DNA of 64,000 nucleotides from the NCBI GenBank assembly GCA_012932865.1, contig SAXG01000078.1, positions 124,001-188,000 of the forward strand, read 5' to 3'. Source of the stretch: Amylostereum areolatum. Its lineage: Eukaryota; Basidiomycota; Agaricomycetes; Russulales; Stereaceae. Shown one piece after another: positions 1 through 11,121 of the stretch. The notes under the pieces are model-generated. The model worked only from the letters and a program-made list of their open reading frames with translations, was not told the origin of the DNA and made no database searches. The translations under genes were made by a program, and so were the position numbers. Position 1 is the first letter of the stretch, and every line of letters starts with the position of its first letter.

Positions 1-2884
1 AGTCGAAGGCACCAGCGCTCGTCGACGGTCATGGGGACGTGAACGTGTTCCAGTGTTTGCATTGCATCGTCACTCCCACCAGCGTCTTGCTCGAGGGCCC
101 CTTTCCAGAGCAGTCGAACAGGGTCATCCGTTTGTTCGACCCCAAGTACCACCCGAACTTCCTTCGCGTCAGCTTCGTCGACGAGGGACGTGTCCCGTAT
201 CGTTTCGACCGTGACGTGGACGGAAGGGACTTTGTGAAGACGCGCGTTGGCGGGGTTCTGCGCAACGGACTCGCTATCGCCGGGAGAACATTCGAGTTTC
301 TTGGTGCGTTGTCTTCTATTCTGAACGAGATCCGCCGTTCTCATGACCTACGTAGCTTATTCTCAGTCGGCGCTCAAGGAGCACGCGGTCTGGTATGGGC
401 CTTTTTCCGGAAAGAAAGCGAGCACTGACCGTCAGCTGCAGGTTCATCAAACCCTTCGGCCACATCGAAGCTGACGGGACTACTACACGCATCTCTGCAG
501 CCTCGATCATCGCTGGCCTCGGCCGGTTCAACAAAAAAACACGCCACTGCCCCGCGCTCTACGCCGCGCGCATCTCCCAGGCTTTCACGTCGACGGACGA
601 GGCGACAGTCAAAGTCGAGAAAATTGACCTCGACGACATCCTCACCTCCGAGCCGGGCCAAAAGCATCATTGTTTCACGGATGGCGTCGGCACGCTCTCC
701 CCCGAGCTCGCACAAGAAATATGGCAACAGCTCCGTGCGACGCGAAAGCGCGCGCGCAGGAGCACCGGTCGCCCCAGCGCATTCCACGTGCGCTTCATGG
801 GCTCGAAGGGCATGCTCTCCGTCGACCCCAACCTGCGCGGGGGGCGGACCGTCGGCCTCAGGCCATCGATGATCAAGTTCGAGTCCCGCGGCTCGCACTA
901 TATCGAGGTCGCACGCGCGTTCGACCGTCCGGGCCCGTACTCCCTCAACCGGCCGCTCATCATGCTGCTCGAGGGCCTCGGGGTGCCGTACGAGGTATTC
1001 GAAAAATATCAAGACGCGGCGGTGAAGGAGGTGCAAGATGCCGCATCCGGCGCGCTGGATGCTGCGGGACGCATGTTGGAGAGATACGGACTGGGTTCGT
1101 CGTTCCGGATGACGGCGGTGATGACTGGCCTGGCAAAACTCGGCGTGGGCCATGTCGCTGGTGACGTCTTCTACGACACGGCGCTTTCTTTTGCGGTGTA
1201 CCACGTGCTCCGAGATCTGAAGAACCACGCCCGTATCCCCGTGCCGAAGGGCTGGACGCTCGTGGGTGTGTGCGATATCCACAAGGAGCTCGAGCACATG
1301 GAGATCTTCGCATGCGTGAAGCCGCTCGACGGACCAACCGTATATTTGGAGGGGCCTGTACTCATTTCACGGAGCCCCGTCATACATCCTGGGGACGTCC
1401 AGGTCGTCCAGGCGATCGGGAGGCCGAAGCCTGGGTCAATGTTCGAAGTGGAGCCGCTCCCAAACACAGTGGTATTTTCTGCGAAGGGTGGGCGCATTTT
1501 GTATCTGTACAAGGTTCTTTAGGCTGATGGTTATGTGATTTGTCCACAGGTCCCAGGCCGATTCCGTCGTATCTTGGTGGGGGCGACCTGGACGGGGACT
1601 TGTACAACCTGATCCCACTGGACGACTGCCCAGGTTCGTTTTCTCCCGGCATTTTCGTTCTTCTGTGTTTGCTTGGAGACTCATTTTGTGAATTCGTGGT
1701 TGCAGAGTTCATGCCGAAGAAGCTGTGTGAACCGGCATCGTATGACCCAGCGCCGAAGAAAGAACTGGATAGATCGAGCACAATGGATGACGTTGCGGAC
1801 TTCGTCGTCGACTATATCAACAGCGACGTACGTCTATCCTTGTGTGTTTCATTGCAGGAATTCTCACGAAACCGACGGTGCAGGTCCTCGGGATGATCGC
1901 GACTAACTGGCTTATCACTGCGGACCAGAGCGAGAATGGGATCCACGACCGCGACTGTTTAACTCTTTCGAAGCTTCATAGCGATGCTGTAGATTACCCC
2001 AAGGTATTATTTCTATTATAATCTGGTATCTCTTGCGTTATGATCTCTGTTTTCACAGTCTGGGCAGGCTGTTGCCCTCGAGACCATCCCGAGGCTTCAA
2101 AAGCAAGAAAGGGTTCGTGTGCTCATCCATCTCGTCACTCGTGTCGCATACAGGCTCATCATACACACAGCCCGACTGGATTGCTCCGGAAGTGGCGAAG
2201 AGCGCTAGATCGGCAAACCACGGATACTACGAAAGTACGCGCTGGATTGGCCGTCTCTTCCGCGCGGTAGATCTCCCTCCCGTCGACCTGAAAGGGGAGG
2301 AGAACCGCCAGCGGAAACGTCCCATGCAGGCGTACGAAGTCGGCCAGGACGACCTCGTTGATGCCCTCAAAAACGCCACCCTGAGCCACGCGTCGGCGGG
2401 GGCTGCCGATACGGCGTTGAATCTGCACACCGCTGTCAAAGCGCGTGTTTCCAAGTTCATCGACGTCCATTCCATACCTCATGAGAAGGAGCGCGACGCC
2501 CTCGCGCAGATTTATAACCGCTACGTGTCGGAGCTGCAGAGTATCTGCGCCACGCACACGCTCTCGTACCGGCGCACAGCAATGCTCACGGAAGAAGAAG
2601 TGCTTGTGGGCACGATCGTGGAGAAGACGTCTGCGCCGCGCAAGCGCAAGGAAAAGATGACGAAGATGCGAGAGATGACGGAACGTTTGGTGCGGGGAGT
2701 CAGAGACGAGCTCGCGGGTGACGAGGAGGAGGAGCAGGAGGTGGCACTGATGCGGGCGTGGATGGCGTGGAAGCTGGCGGTGAAGGAGGAGGGCGCGTTT
2801 GGGGCGAAGAGCTTTGGGTGGGTCGCGCTTGGGGCGATCTTCGATGCGGTCAAAGAGATTGAAGAGGAGGTTAACTCGAGGTAA
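1..2884 (+). CDS. Cellular RNA-dependent RNA polymerase (RNA silencing), 5' end outside window
   Basis: Eukaryotic RdRP of the QDE-1/RDR type, which makes dsRNA for RNA interference; it is not a viral enzyme. The coding frame is already open at base 3, so the N-terminus lies upstream. Exons read by frame continuity: <1-303, 356-392, 442-1487, 1550-1633, 1706-1827, 1884-2003, 2059-2112 and 2171-2884, with introns of 49-72 nt. Joining exons 1-3 restores FEFLAYSQSALKEHAVWF, a conserved RdRP stretch. The catalytic signature GGGDLDGDLYN lies at about 1576-1608, with the three Asp of DLDGD at 1585-1599. The C-terminal helical region ends in NSR and TAA. All core motifs visible in the window look intact, so this copy is probably functional. 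Two damaged paralogs follow on the opposite strand. Confidence 0.93.
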
Positions 2885-3252
2885 ATTTTGGAACCCTTGG
2901 CTATCGTTGCAACACTTCCCCCACAAACGGACTCATGATTTCGACGGAGACAATTGTCGCAGACTACTTCCCGATTCCAAACCATTTCATGCCTATTCTT
3001 CCGTGTCGATCGTATGTCAACACTATCGTACAAACAATTGATATCTTCTTGCCTCCCGCTGTGCGAGTCTCTCCGTTCCGAAAAGTAGCGGAATACCTCG
3101 CCGTCAACCCTCCTATCCGTTCGCCCCCCTTTCTTCCTCCACATGGTAGACCCCCGCCTCAATCCTCGCGCCCGTGCCTGCTCCTGCTCCCGCTTTTTTG
3201 CGCCGATTTTGATTTTGATTTTGCCTTTGGTTTCGTAGCCTATCCCAGATCT
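2885..3252. other. Short convergent intergenic spacer
   Basis: This is the spacer between the 3' end of the RdRP gene and the 3' end of the minus-strand RdRP fragment. It is pyrimidine-rich near 3110-3240 and has no convincing gene. It probably holds the 3' UTRs of two converging transcription units. Confidence 0.5.
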
Positions 3253-4104
3253 TCACGATAGGGAGGAATTCGCGATTTGTGCGTGTGCCCTCCTATTTTC
3301 TGCCGCCCGTGCAATCTCCCTGTCAATGTACCTCGAATGTTCATCCGCAGTGCCAGTGAATGAAGCTGAGGCGGCGTTGTTGGCATCTTCTTGGCCTCCT
3401 TGCGGCTCCACGTACGGGAAGTTCCTGATCCTTTCAACGACATCCTGTCGAGGAGGTCTATCTCCACGGCGAAATTGCAGGAATGCCCCTCCAACTTTGC
3501 ACTCGGGAGGGGGTGACCCCGCAAAGATGATATTGAAGTAACCGCCGTAGCGCTTCAGGAAGAGCTCGCCAACCTCGACGGTAGGGAAAGTGAGTATCCC
3601 ATATCCTTTGTTTTTCCCGGTATTTTTATCCGTGAAGAGGAAGACGTTGAAGTTGAGCGGGAGGGTAGACATCGATGAGAAGGGGGGCTGGTGAAGGATC
3701 CTCGCGATGGTACGGACTACATCGTCGTGGGTGGCGAGGCAGCTGACACGCTGCATGAAGGCATCCATGGCGTCGAATTCAAGGACGATAGACGGCGACC
3801 TCGAGTGCGGGTGAGTAGCAGTAGACTGTAGTAGCCTGTAGAAAGAGAGGACCGCCTTATCGACGGATCCTAGGACACCTTCCGACTCAGTCCGTTTATG
3901 GCTCGCGTGGCCGGCCTCGCCGGATTCAGAAGGTACCCTCCGGCGTTCTTCAACATCTTTCAGCATGGATATTGAGCAGGATAACGTGTTTCTGTTCTTC
4001 CAAAAGGATGGTCCGCTGGTGCTTGGTGAAATATAAATCAAGTCAGATTCGGTGACCAGTGCACGTATCGTGGTCTTTTCGTCGTAGCTAACACACACCT
4101 GCAC
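3253..4104 (-). pseudogene. RdRP N-terminal fragment (paralog 3)
   Basis: The reading frame matches the N-terminal domain of the neighbouring RdRP paralog. LPLNFNVFLFTDKNTGKNKG here pairs with PPLNFHIHLFKDGHGKGGHK there, followed by GYGILTFPTVEVGELFLKRY and RQDVVERIRNFPYVEP. After that block the frame degenerates into SRYIDREIARAAENRRAHAQ and stops. No polymerase core or C-terminal region follows, so the piece is truncated. Its upstream part (about residues 1-100 of the open frame) shows no RdRP resemblance, and the true start may be the Met of MDAFMQRVSCL. It could be a remnant of a tandem RdRP array or a short standalone protein. It cannot polymerise RNA. Confidence 0.7.
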
Positions 4105-4137
4105 GGATTAAGGGTTGACGCTTGCGCATCTCTATCA

Positions 4138-6100
4138 TCAGTATCTCTTCGCCCAGGTCGCATCCTGGAGACCCTTTATCATCTCGAACATCACCCCCAG
4201 TGCAACCCATCCAAAGCTTTTCGCCCCGAACGCCGTGTCCTCATCCATCGCCAGTTTCCACGCCGCCCAAACGCGTCCGAGCACGACCTTCTTGTTCATC
4301 TCTCCAGCGGCAAGGTCCTCTCGCACCGTCTTCACCAAGTATTGCGTCCGCTCCCTCAGCCGAGCCACCTTCTCCTTGCGCTTCTTCGGTGTCGAGGTTT
4401 TCTCCACGATCGTGCCGATGAACGCCTCCTCTTCGGTGAGCGTCGCCTCGCGCCGGTGCGAGAGCGTAAGAGCGACGCAAATGCTCTTCAGTTCTGAAAT
4501 GTATCGCTTGTACACACGCGTAACCGAGTCGCGCTCTGCCTTGGAAAGGGGGCGCTCGACGTCGATGAAGTCGGAAACGCGGGCGCGCACTGCGGCGTGC
4601 ACGGACCCAAAAGCCGCGTCTAGGAAATTGTGTTCGCGCTGGACAAGCTTCTGACGACGGGTAGCGTCCCTTTTGATGTCAGCAGCTGACAGGTCGACCG
4701 CGCGGAAAAGACAGCCGATCGCGCTCCGGCTCTTGTAGTGAGTCGACGAGTGGGCGACGTTCACCGTTTCGGGCGCGCTCCAGTCAGGCTGAAGGAGTAC
4801 GGAGAGTTGGATTTAAACATGAAATAAACGTTGATCTCGAAGAGAGGTGCGAACCTTTGCGAGAAATTTGAGCTTCGGGATCCGTTCGATGGATACAGGC
4901 TGTCCAGACTAACGGCACGCTATTCAGCACGATACATATCTTCAAGCGCAAGGTCACGAACCTTAGGGTAATCCACGGCATCGCTGTGAAGCTGAGCCAA
5001 AGTGAGGCAGTCAGGGTCCTCGATCCCAAGTTCGCTCTGGTCCGCAATGATAAGCCAGTTGTTCGCGATGATTCCGAGGACCTACAACAGTCGATGTCAA
5101 GACGGAAGATGGTACAGAAGTTGGAAGACGCACGTCGCCATTTATGGGAGAACAGGTCACGGTACCGTACGCTGCACGGGGTCTCCGAGAGGGTGTGTAT
5201 CCCTGCTATTGGGGACAGATGTCGGAAGGATTTGAGGTCGCTGTAGGAAGGAAGGACGAGGCGCATTGCGCGGGAGACGTAGGGCGCTACGGATTCGTGG
5301 TCGTCGAAGGGAAGGCAGGAGAGTCTCTTCCGGGGGCCGCCGGTAAGGGCCTCGAGCTCGAACGTGGGGGTGGTGTTGAGAGAGAAAAAGAGGATGGGAT
5401 TGCCGTTGGCGTACATGTGCGCGGAGAGATGGTCTATGTGGAAGAAGCGCATCGCGATGACCACGGTGTCCCTCTGGTGCTGAACACGGATGCGGATCGT
5501 CTTGCGTTCTGGGTCGAAAAGCAGGGTGGAGATGCCGGAGACAAAGCACTCCCACTCGTTCGAAAAGGCCTCGTCGCGGCAGTTCCAGCCGAACTGGATC
5601 TCGTCGACGGCGATGGGGGTGGACGCGAGCACCTGAGTCCGCCGCTCCATGTCCTCAATCGCCTTCGGGTTCGTGTACGGAAGCCTCCTGATCGTCTCCA
5701 CTATGTCCTGGCGTACCCCCTTCTCGCTAGGACAGAATACGAGGGGCCGGTCGAAGACGACGCACTCCCGTCTGGGCTCCCAGAGATCCAAGGGGCCATG
5801 TTTGGCGTAGTACTCGAGGAAGCGCTCGCCGAGCTTGACGGTGGGAAGGGTGAGCACCCCGCAGCCTTTGTGACCTCCTTTTCCGTGGCCGTCTTTGAAC
5901 AGATGGATGTGGAAGTTGAGGGGCGGTGCGGACTTCTTGGTGAAGGGCGGTTCGTGGAGAATGTCGGCGAGAACGCGGGTGAAGTGAGAGTGCGTGCAGG
6001 CGGTGCTGATGTCGCGTATGAAAACCTCCATGACGGCGTCAGGAGTGTGAAGAATGGGTATCGACCTCGTCGAGCTGCCCGTGGCGGTGGACAGTGACAA
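4138..6100 (-). pseudogene. RdRP paralog with internal deletion of the catalytic core
   Basis: The N-terminal part (6100 to about 5130, start MSLSTATGSS) carries RdRP N-terminal features such as VRQDIVETIRRLPYTNP and IQFGWNCRDEAFSNEWECF. It then jumps, without any DLDGD core, to the 3' part of the gene. Exons homologous to the last exons of the intact gene follow: 5081-4962 (VLGIIANNWLIIADQSELG), 4908-4855 (SGQPVSIERIPKL) and 4788-4138 (PDWSAPETV to WAKRY). The intron positions match the intact copy. The C-terminus keeps FGAKSFGWVALG and VGTIVEKTS as in the intact copy. The missing block corresponds to exon-2-to-DLDGD material in the intact gene. It is called a pseudogene because no polymerase is possible. 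A dominant-negative or regulatory product, or a regulatory RNA, remains possible. Confidence 0.85.
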
Positions 6101-6820
6101 GCCTTAGCTACAGATTTTCTGTCCAGGGGTCGCGTCCCCGCGGAGTCATCCCAGGCGGGACCAGGCGGGACCGTCCGGAGCCGTTGGACCTGTATTTCAG
6201 ATACTTGGTATCAAGTACCCACCGTCTCTGGTCGCTCGTAGACAGACATATGTAGGGAAAGAAACAACCTTCTACATAACAAGATTGTTACTGAGTGAAC
6301 TCGTGGTTCGTACTTTGTAGGCGCCCATCCGAACTTTGATGCAAATCCCCCCGGCGTCTGAAAATTCACACGACTTCCGCCCATCGGCCTCATTCATAAC
6401 ACGACGAGTCCGACGACCATCGACGACACCTTGCCTTCACTAGCTTCACTTCCTTACGGCCTTCAACTCTTCACGCATCAACCTCGTACAACACGACCCG
6501 TTCCGACTCAGCCAGTAGGCGCACAAGACAGCGTACCAAAATGAACCATAGCCTCATATTAGGACCCGGCCAGTTCTCGTCATTCTAGTCCACCCACGCG
6601 AACAGGAAGGCGTCTTCTGCTCTATGGCAACTTTTCCAAGGCGAAGACACCTGCGCGTCATGTTATCCACCTTTGTACGCGGTAAGCCTGCACGTTTTAC
6701 GCCTATGTGCCATGCACCTGATCGCTTTGCTTCTTTTCTCACTGTCAGGTCTGCGCCCTCCTCGAGGTAATAGCCCCATATCCGCCTTCGCGAAGCTCCC
6801 CTTCTGCTCCTTCACCACCC
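6101..6820. other. Divergent upstream region between RdRP paralog and Myb gene
   Basis: This 720-bp region separates two divergently oriented genes and should contain both promoters. A short tandem CAGGCGGGAC motif occurs near 6151-6171. No open frame here looks coding. Pyrimidine-rich stretches precede the Myb gene start at 6821. Confidence 0.45.
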
Positions 6821-8571
6821 ATGTCCTCGCGAAATATCGCCCATCTGCTCATCGGCCAGCTGCGTGCGCTTCTGGGAGAGCGCCATGGGGAGGAAAAGCT
6901 GGAGGAAAGCTGGAGGAGGGACGTGATGAGATATCTGGTACGCGTCGCTCTTTTTTCCCGTACCGTTTGCATGCGCTCTTGCTGATATCACGATAGGGAG
7001 CGTTGAGCCACTTCACATCGCACACGAATGCGGACCTCGTGCAATGCGTCGCCGTCGCCGACGTCGCGCTAGCGGACGCGAGTGAACGGCGTGCGCTATG
7101 GACGGATCGATTACTTTCAGCGTTGGGTGCCTTTGAAGTCCACGATCTACGTCCGTCCGTCCTCGAACACAACGAAAACAGAGATGATAGAACGAGGACA
7201 GACAGCGATCACACGGATGGTGCGTTATGGCGGGTTCACGCTGGCTCTGCGACCGCTCATCTCGTCTACAGCCCCCATTCGACAAAGCCCGGGGATCGAA
7301 CCAGATCAACAGCCGGCGGACGCTTCCCCAGCACCATCTTCCCCGCTCCACCCCCTCTTCACCTCAACCAGTCCAGAATCCTCCCCTGTCCGCCATACTC
7401 CTTCCACTACATCTCCCCCTTCGCCGACGCTGTCGGACGACTCCCTCCCGGACCTCCAATATCCTACCTGGGACGAAATTTTCGAACCTCAATCGCCAAA
7501 CACCGCAGCCTGGCCAGACGGCTATGACCCCCAGCACCGCAAAGTTCTCACCACGCAATGGCTCAAGGGATGGGAGCTCACCGCGTTCGGTAGGTTTCTC
7601 GTTGGGTCAGTCTTGCCTTCACTCCAACATGCTGTGCAGGGATCACCTTCACCTCCGGGCCTTACTGCAACGCAGAAGACCTGCGCCTGCAAGCAGGGAT
7701 AAATTCTGTATGCATCGTGCGTTCTCCAGGCCACTTTCTTCATGATTTAAGTCCTGACTCCCACTATTTTCCACCAGCGGAGCGGCCTTTCCAGGTCGGA
7801 ACTGTTCAGGCGTCTCCTCGGCCATGGACTGTCCGGCTACCCCGACACCAGATCGCGGAACGACCCTGCGTGGACCGAGCTCGGTGCGTTCTTCCTCGCC
7901 TGCGCACTGCCGCACTTACCGATTCCTCGAACCGCGTGGTCCAGCTGAAGTCGTGGGCATGCGTCCTCTTCTGTCACTATTCAACCATCTGCAGGGGACC
8001 GCGGCGCGGGGCGCGACTGTGAGGACCGGACGGTGGGAGCCTCACGAGGACGCGCTTCTCGAGAGGTGCGCTCTGTTCCGCTTCGGGCGATCTTTCGAGG
8101 GCTTGACAACATCTAGGATGCGTGAAGAGCTCGGGCCTTCGTGGAACACCATTGGAGAACATATGGGACGATCGGCGTACGCGTGCCGTCATCGCTACTA
8201 CGAAACGTTGGGGCTCGGGGGAAGAAGGCCAGCCAGGAAAACGGGTTCGTCATTAAGACCTACTTTGTTCGTGCTCTCTTCGAGATCCTGACGTTGTTCA
8301 TTGGGAACAGGACGGTGGACGATCGAAGAAGAGGCTCTCTTTACTGAGGCCGTTAAGGGGCTGCTGGATGGACGCGTCGCTGGATTGCCCGATGGAGTGA
8401 CGTGGAATGACGTCGCGAAGCGGATGGGAGGGACACGAAGTGCGCAGCAATGTCGATGGAAGGGGTTCGTGCTCGATTCTTCTGCTCTGTCGCCACTGCA
8501 GCTCACACCGAACCTTCAGAGAGCGGCTGGCGCGGAAGCACCGCTCGTCCGGTGGCCATCCCATCGCGTGA
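6821..8571 (+). CDS. Tandem Myb-domain DNA-binding protein (Reb1/TTF1-like), copy 1
   Basis: A multi-exon gene recovered by following GT-AG introns. Exon 1 starts at ATG 6821 and reads MSSRNIAHLLIGQLRALLG. Later exons give a Pro/Ser-rich linker. They are followed by a degenerate first repeat (ITFTSGPYCNAEDLRLQAGI) and a helical segment ending in the WTEL block. Two clear Myb/SANT repeats come next: GRWEPHEDALLER joined across an intron to WNTIGEHMGRSAYACRHRYY, then GRWTIEEEALFTEAVKGLL with WNDVAKRMGGTRSAQQCRW. The proposed stop is TGA 8569-8571. This order of a weak repeat and two strong ones is that of Reb1/TTF1-type rDNA-binding and terminator proteins. A nuclear DNA-binding role is inferred. 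A second full copy lies at 54.6-56.7 kb, with fragments at 20.3 and 48.6 kb. Confidence 0.75.
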
Positions 8572-8716
8572 CGCCCCTCAAAACGGGACCGTCGACTCCT
8601 CCGAATACACGCAATCACGGCCATCGTGTACACCCAGTTTGTATCATACATAGCAGCAGTTCCGTCCAAAAAAATATACCATCCACTACCCTCTTTGCGA
8701 CCGTCGCCATCTCACC

Positions 8717-9696
8717 TTACACGAACACGGTCCCCTCGGACACCTTCCTCGCCGCGCCCGTCAGCAGCACCAGCCCGCGCTCCCGGTCCAGCTCCACGCC
8801 CAGCTCCCCGCCGCGCGCGCTCGCCTGCTTCGCCCTCACCCGCCCCGCCAGCCCGGCCTTCTCGAACCAGTACGGCGCCAGCAGACAGTGCGCGGAGCCG
8901 CACACCGGGTCCTCCGGCACGCCCACCGCGGGCGCGAACATGCGCGACTCGAACGCGACCTCGGGCAGGGACGACGGCGCGGTGAGCACGTGCGTGACGA
9001 AGCCCGAATCGAGCTGGACCGAAAGGCGGTGAGCGCACCGACACTGGGTGGACAACGGCACCCCTCACCAAGCCAGCACCGTGCACCTCGAGCGCGCCCA
9101 GGTCCGCCGCCTCGACCTCGACCAGGACGTACTTCTCGAACCCGCCCCCGCCCCCGCCGCGCGCCATGTACTTCACGCCGACGCCCGGCCCCAACGCCCT
9201 AGCCAGCGCCGCGCGCAGCCTGCTCCCGACCTCGCCGTCCGCCCGCACCTCGTCCAGCACCGAGCACTGCAGCGCGAGCTCGACGCGCCCGCCGTGCCCC
9301 GCTGTGCGCGCGACCAGCACGTGCCCCGCCGCCGCCTCGAAGCGCAGACAACGCACGCCCTCGGGCACGCGCGCGCGGTCGGCGAAGAGCGTGCGCGGCC
9401 GCGAGCGTGCCGTGCCCGCAGATCGGGTACTCGGTCGCGACCGTGAAGTACTGGACCCCGAACGTCCTCGTCGTCGCCGCGTCCGGCGCGTTCGTGCGGG
9501 CTTGGGGGTCTTGCGGCGCGACGAATGCGCAGACGGGCAGGCTGAAGTTGCGCGCGATCGTTTGGCGGTCTTGGGCGGTGGGCGTGAGCTCGGATGAGGG
9601 CGAGGGCGAGGGGGCGAAGAGGATCGCGGCGGGGTTGCCGCCGCCGAGCTGGTCGGTGAAGGCGTTGTAGACGACGAAGGGGAGCGGGGTGGACAT
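8717..9696 (-). CDS. PhzF-family (phenazine biosynthesis-like) protein, apparent frameshift
   Basis: The start MSTPLPFVVYNAFTDQLGGG at 9696 is a typical PhzF opening, followed by GNPAAILF and YPICGHGTLAAAHAL. The C-terminal half contains EDPVCGSAHCLLAPYWF, the family's EDPVTGSAH-like signature, and ends KVSEGTVFV. A GT-AG intron near 9040 joins HGAGL to LDSGFVTHVL. Near 9388 the frame changes without a plausible intron: cacgctcttcgcc would need two extra bases to read HALFADRARVPEGV. This looks like a 2-nt deletion or a sequence error. PhzF proteins are isomerases or epimerases of small metabolites; the substrate here is unknown. The gene stands alone between the Myb gene and a DNA transposon. 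Confidence 0.82.
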
Positions 9697-9805
9697 GGTC
9701 GGAAGGTCGTTTGGGGGGTATGGGGACGAGGGTCGGGCTGGATGTTTTATTGAACGGCGTTTGTCATCCATCTTGAGCTGACTCGAACGCCGATCGACGT
9801 TGGGA

Positions 9806-9814
9806 TGGCGGCTA
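9806..9814. repeat. Left target-site duplication of TIR element
   Basis: The 9-bp sequence tggcggcta occurs here and again at 11113-11121. The two copies directly flank the inverted-repeat element. This fits a 9-bp (or 8-bp) target-site duplication. Confidence 0.75.
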
Positions 9815-11112
9815 ACGCCCCCCCCTAAAGCCCATAACAGTTATATCCAAATGCTGACAGAACCGGTCGAAATTCTGGCCTCATCTCCGATTCAAGCGCT
9901 GACGGAAGGGCCAAAATTCGGGCAAATGTTGCATCCAAAGTGCGTACGGAAAGGGTCCGTCTGACACGAGGTCCGATCCGCATGCGGACGGACACTTGAG
10001 GGAACTTTGGTGGAAACCTCCGGTGTCTCGACCGCCCGCGGTGATAATAAGTCTGTCAACGAGTTCTCTGTGACAGGTAGGGGTGGCTGTTCCTCTGTGA
10101 GGGTCGCGATGTGCGAGGGTACGCACGGTCTGAGGATTGTAGACGTCCGCAAAAAACTCCCTCCGTGCTCGAAACAATTGACTACCGCAAAATACATCCT
10201 AAGTATTGCATATCGTGTTATGTACTGTGCCTGGTCAGGAACCTGGACGGCCTGGGTAGCTGGACAAAGGCATCTCACTGTTCACCTCCTCCTACCTCAT
10301 CCACTCTTGTAGCTTCATAAATTACTTTTTGTATGGGATCTTAATAATATGAAGACTGGGGGACAAAAAATGTCCTGCCTATTGAGATATTCGAGGGAGA
10401 TCTCGTAGATCTGCAAAACCGGGCAAAACACAGTACCTCCAGTTTGAGCCCCCCACTGCACAGGGAGTTCACGAGCAATCTACCTCGGAACGACCGGGAT
10501 TCAATCATATATTTTTTCTCTTGATTATGCATATTTTGTCTCATTTTTGAATCACCCATTGCAAAGGGTATACTCAGAATGTCCAGGTACCCAGTCAAGC
10601 TTGAGTTTGGCCTCCTCCAGAAAGGTTTAAGTACTGTAATTGCTGCATGCCACATTCCCTCTATTTTAGCTCACAGAAAGATACCTAAGATGTATGCCAT
10701 GCAGAACGTATGTTGTAGAAGTCATGAGAATCAATGTCAAATATCTAGGATTTTCTGAAGCGTAGGGTGTCCAGCTTCCCGACCAGGCACAGTACTGTAC
10801 AATTTTATAAAATAAAGAGTACGGGCAATGAATCTACACTGTGAAGCTCTGGTTCTGAAGCGGTGCTGGTGTGGTGGTCCAAAGCATGCAGACAGGTGCT
10901 GCTTGTGAGGTGGTATCCTCCAATGCGGACGGACAAAGGTCCATCCTATCTTGTATCCCGAATGCGGACGGGATTGGCCAAAAAACGGAGGTCATGTCCA
11001 TATCGCTGACAGAAGCGAGGAAAATCTGCCAAAATGTGCGCTGACGGAAGTGCCAAAAGTTCAGGACTTTCGGATATAACCGTTATGGGCATTAGGGGGG
11101 GGGGGGGGGGCT
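9815..11112. mobile_element. Non-autonomous DNA transposon with poly-C-tipped terminal inverted repeats
   Basis: The left end has a C run followed by TAAAGCCCATAACAGTTATA. The right end, reverse-complemented, has a longer C run then TAATGCCCATAACGGTTATA. These are imperfect terminal inverted repeats of about 30 bp. Subterminal copies of GCTGACAGAA/GCTGACGGAA occur near both ends (about 9852, 9897, 11001 and 11037), and ATGCGGACGG motifs also recur. No transposase-like frame lies inside, so it must be mobilised in trans. A 9-bp target duplication would fit Mutator-like elements and an 8-bp one KDZ or hAT types. The superfamily cannot be settled by eye. Confidence 0.78.
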
Positions 11113-11121
11113 TGGCGGCTA
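11113..11121. repeat. Right target-site duplication of TIR element
   Basis: A second copy of tggcggcta, directly abutting the G-run terminus of the element. See the left copy at 9806-9814. Confidence 0.75.

Noticed and set aside
374..1297. 307-aa minus-strand frame
   Set aside because: Antisense shadow of the intact RdRP exon 3.
1..2884. Viral RdRP origin
   Set aside because: DLDGD within GGGDLDGDLYN, the intron structure and the C-terminal region are those of cellular silencing polymerases, not RNA-virus polymerases.
5144..6097. 317-aa plus-strand frame
   Set aside because: Antisense to the RdRP paralog N-terminal exon, which has recognisable family motifs; composition is low-complexity Gly/Glu/Val.
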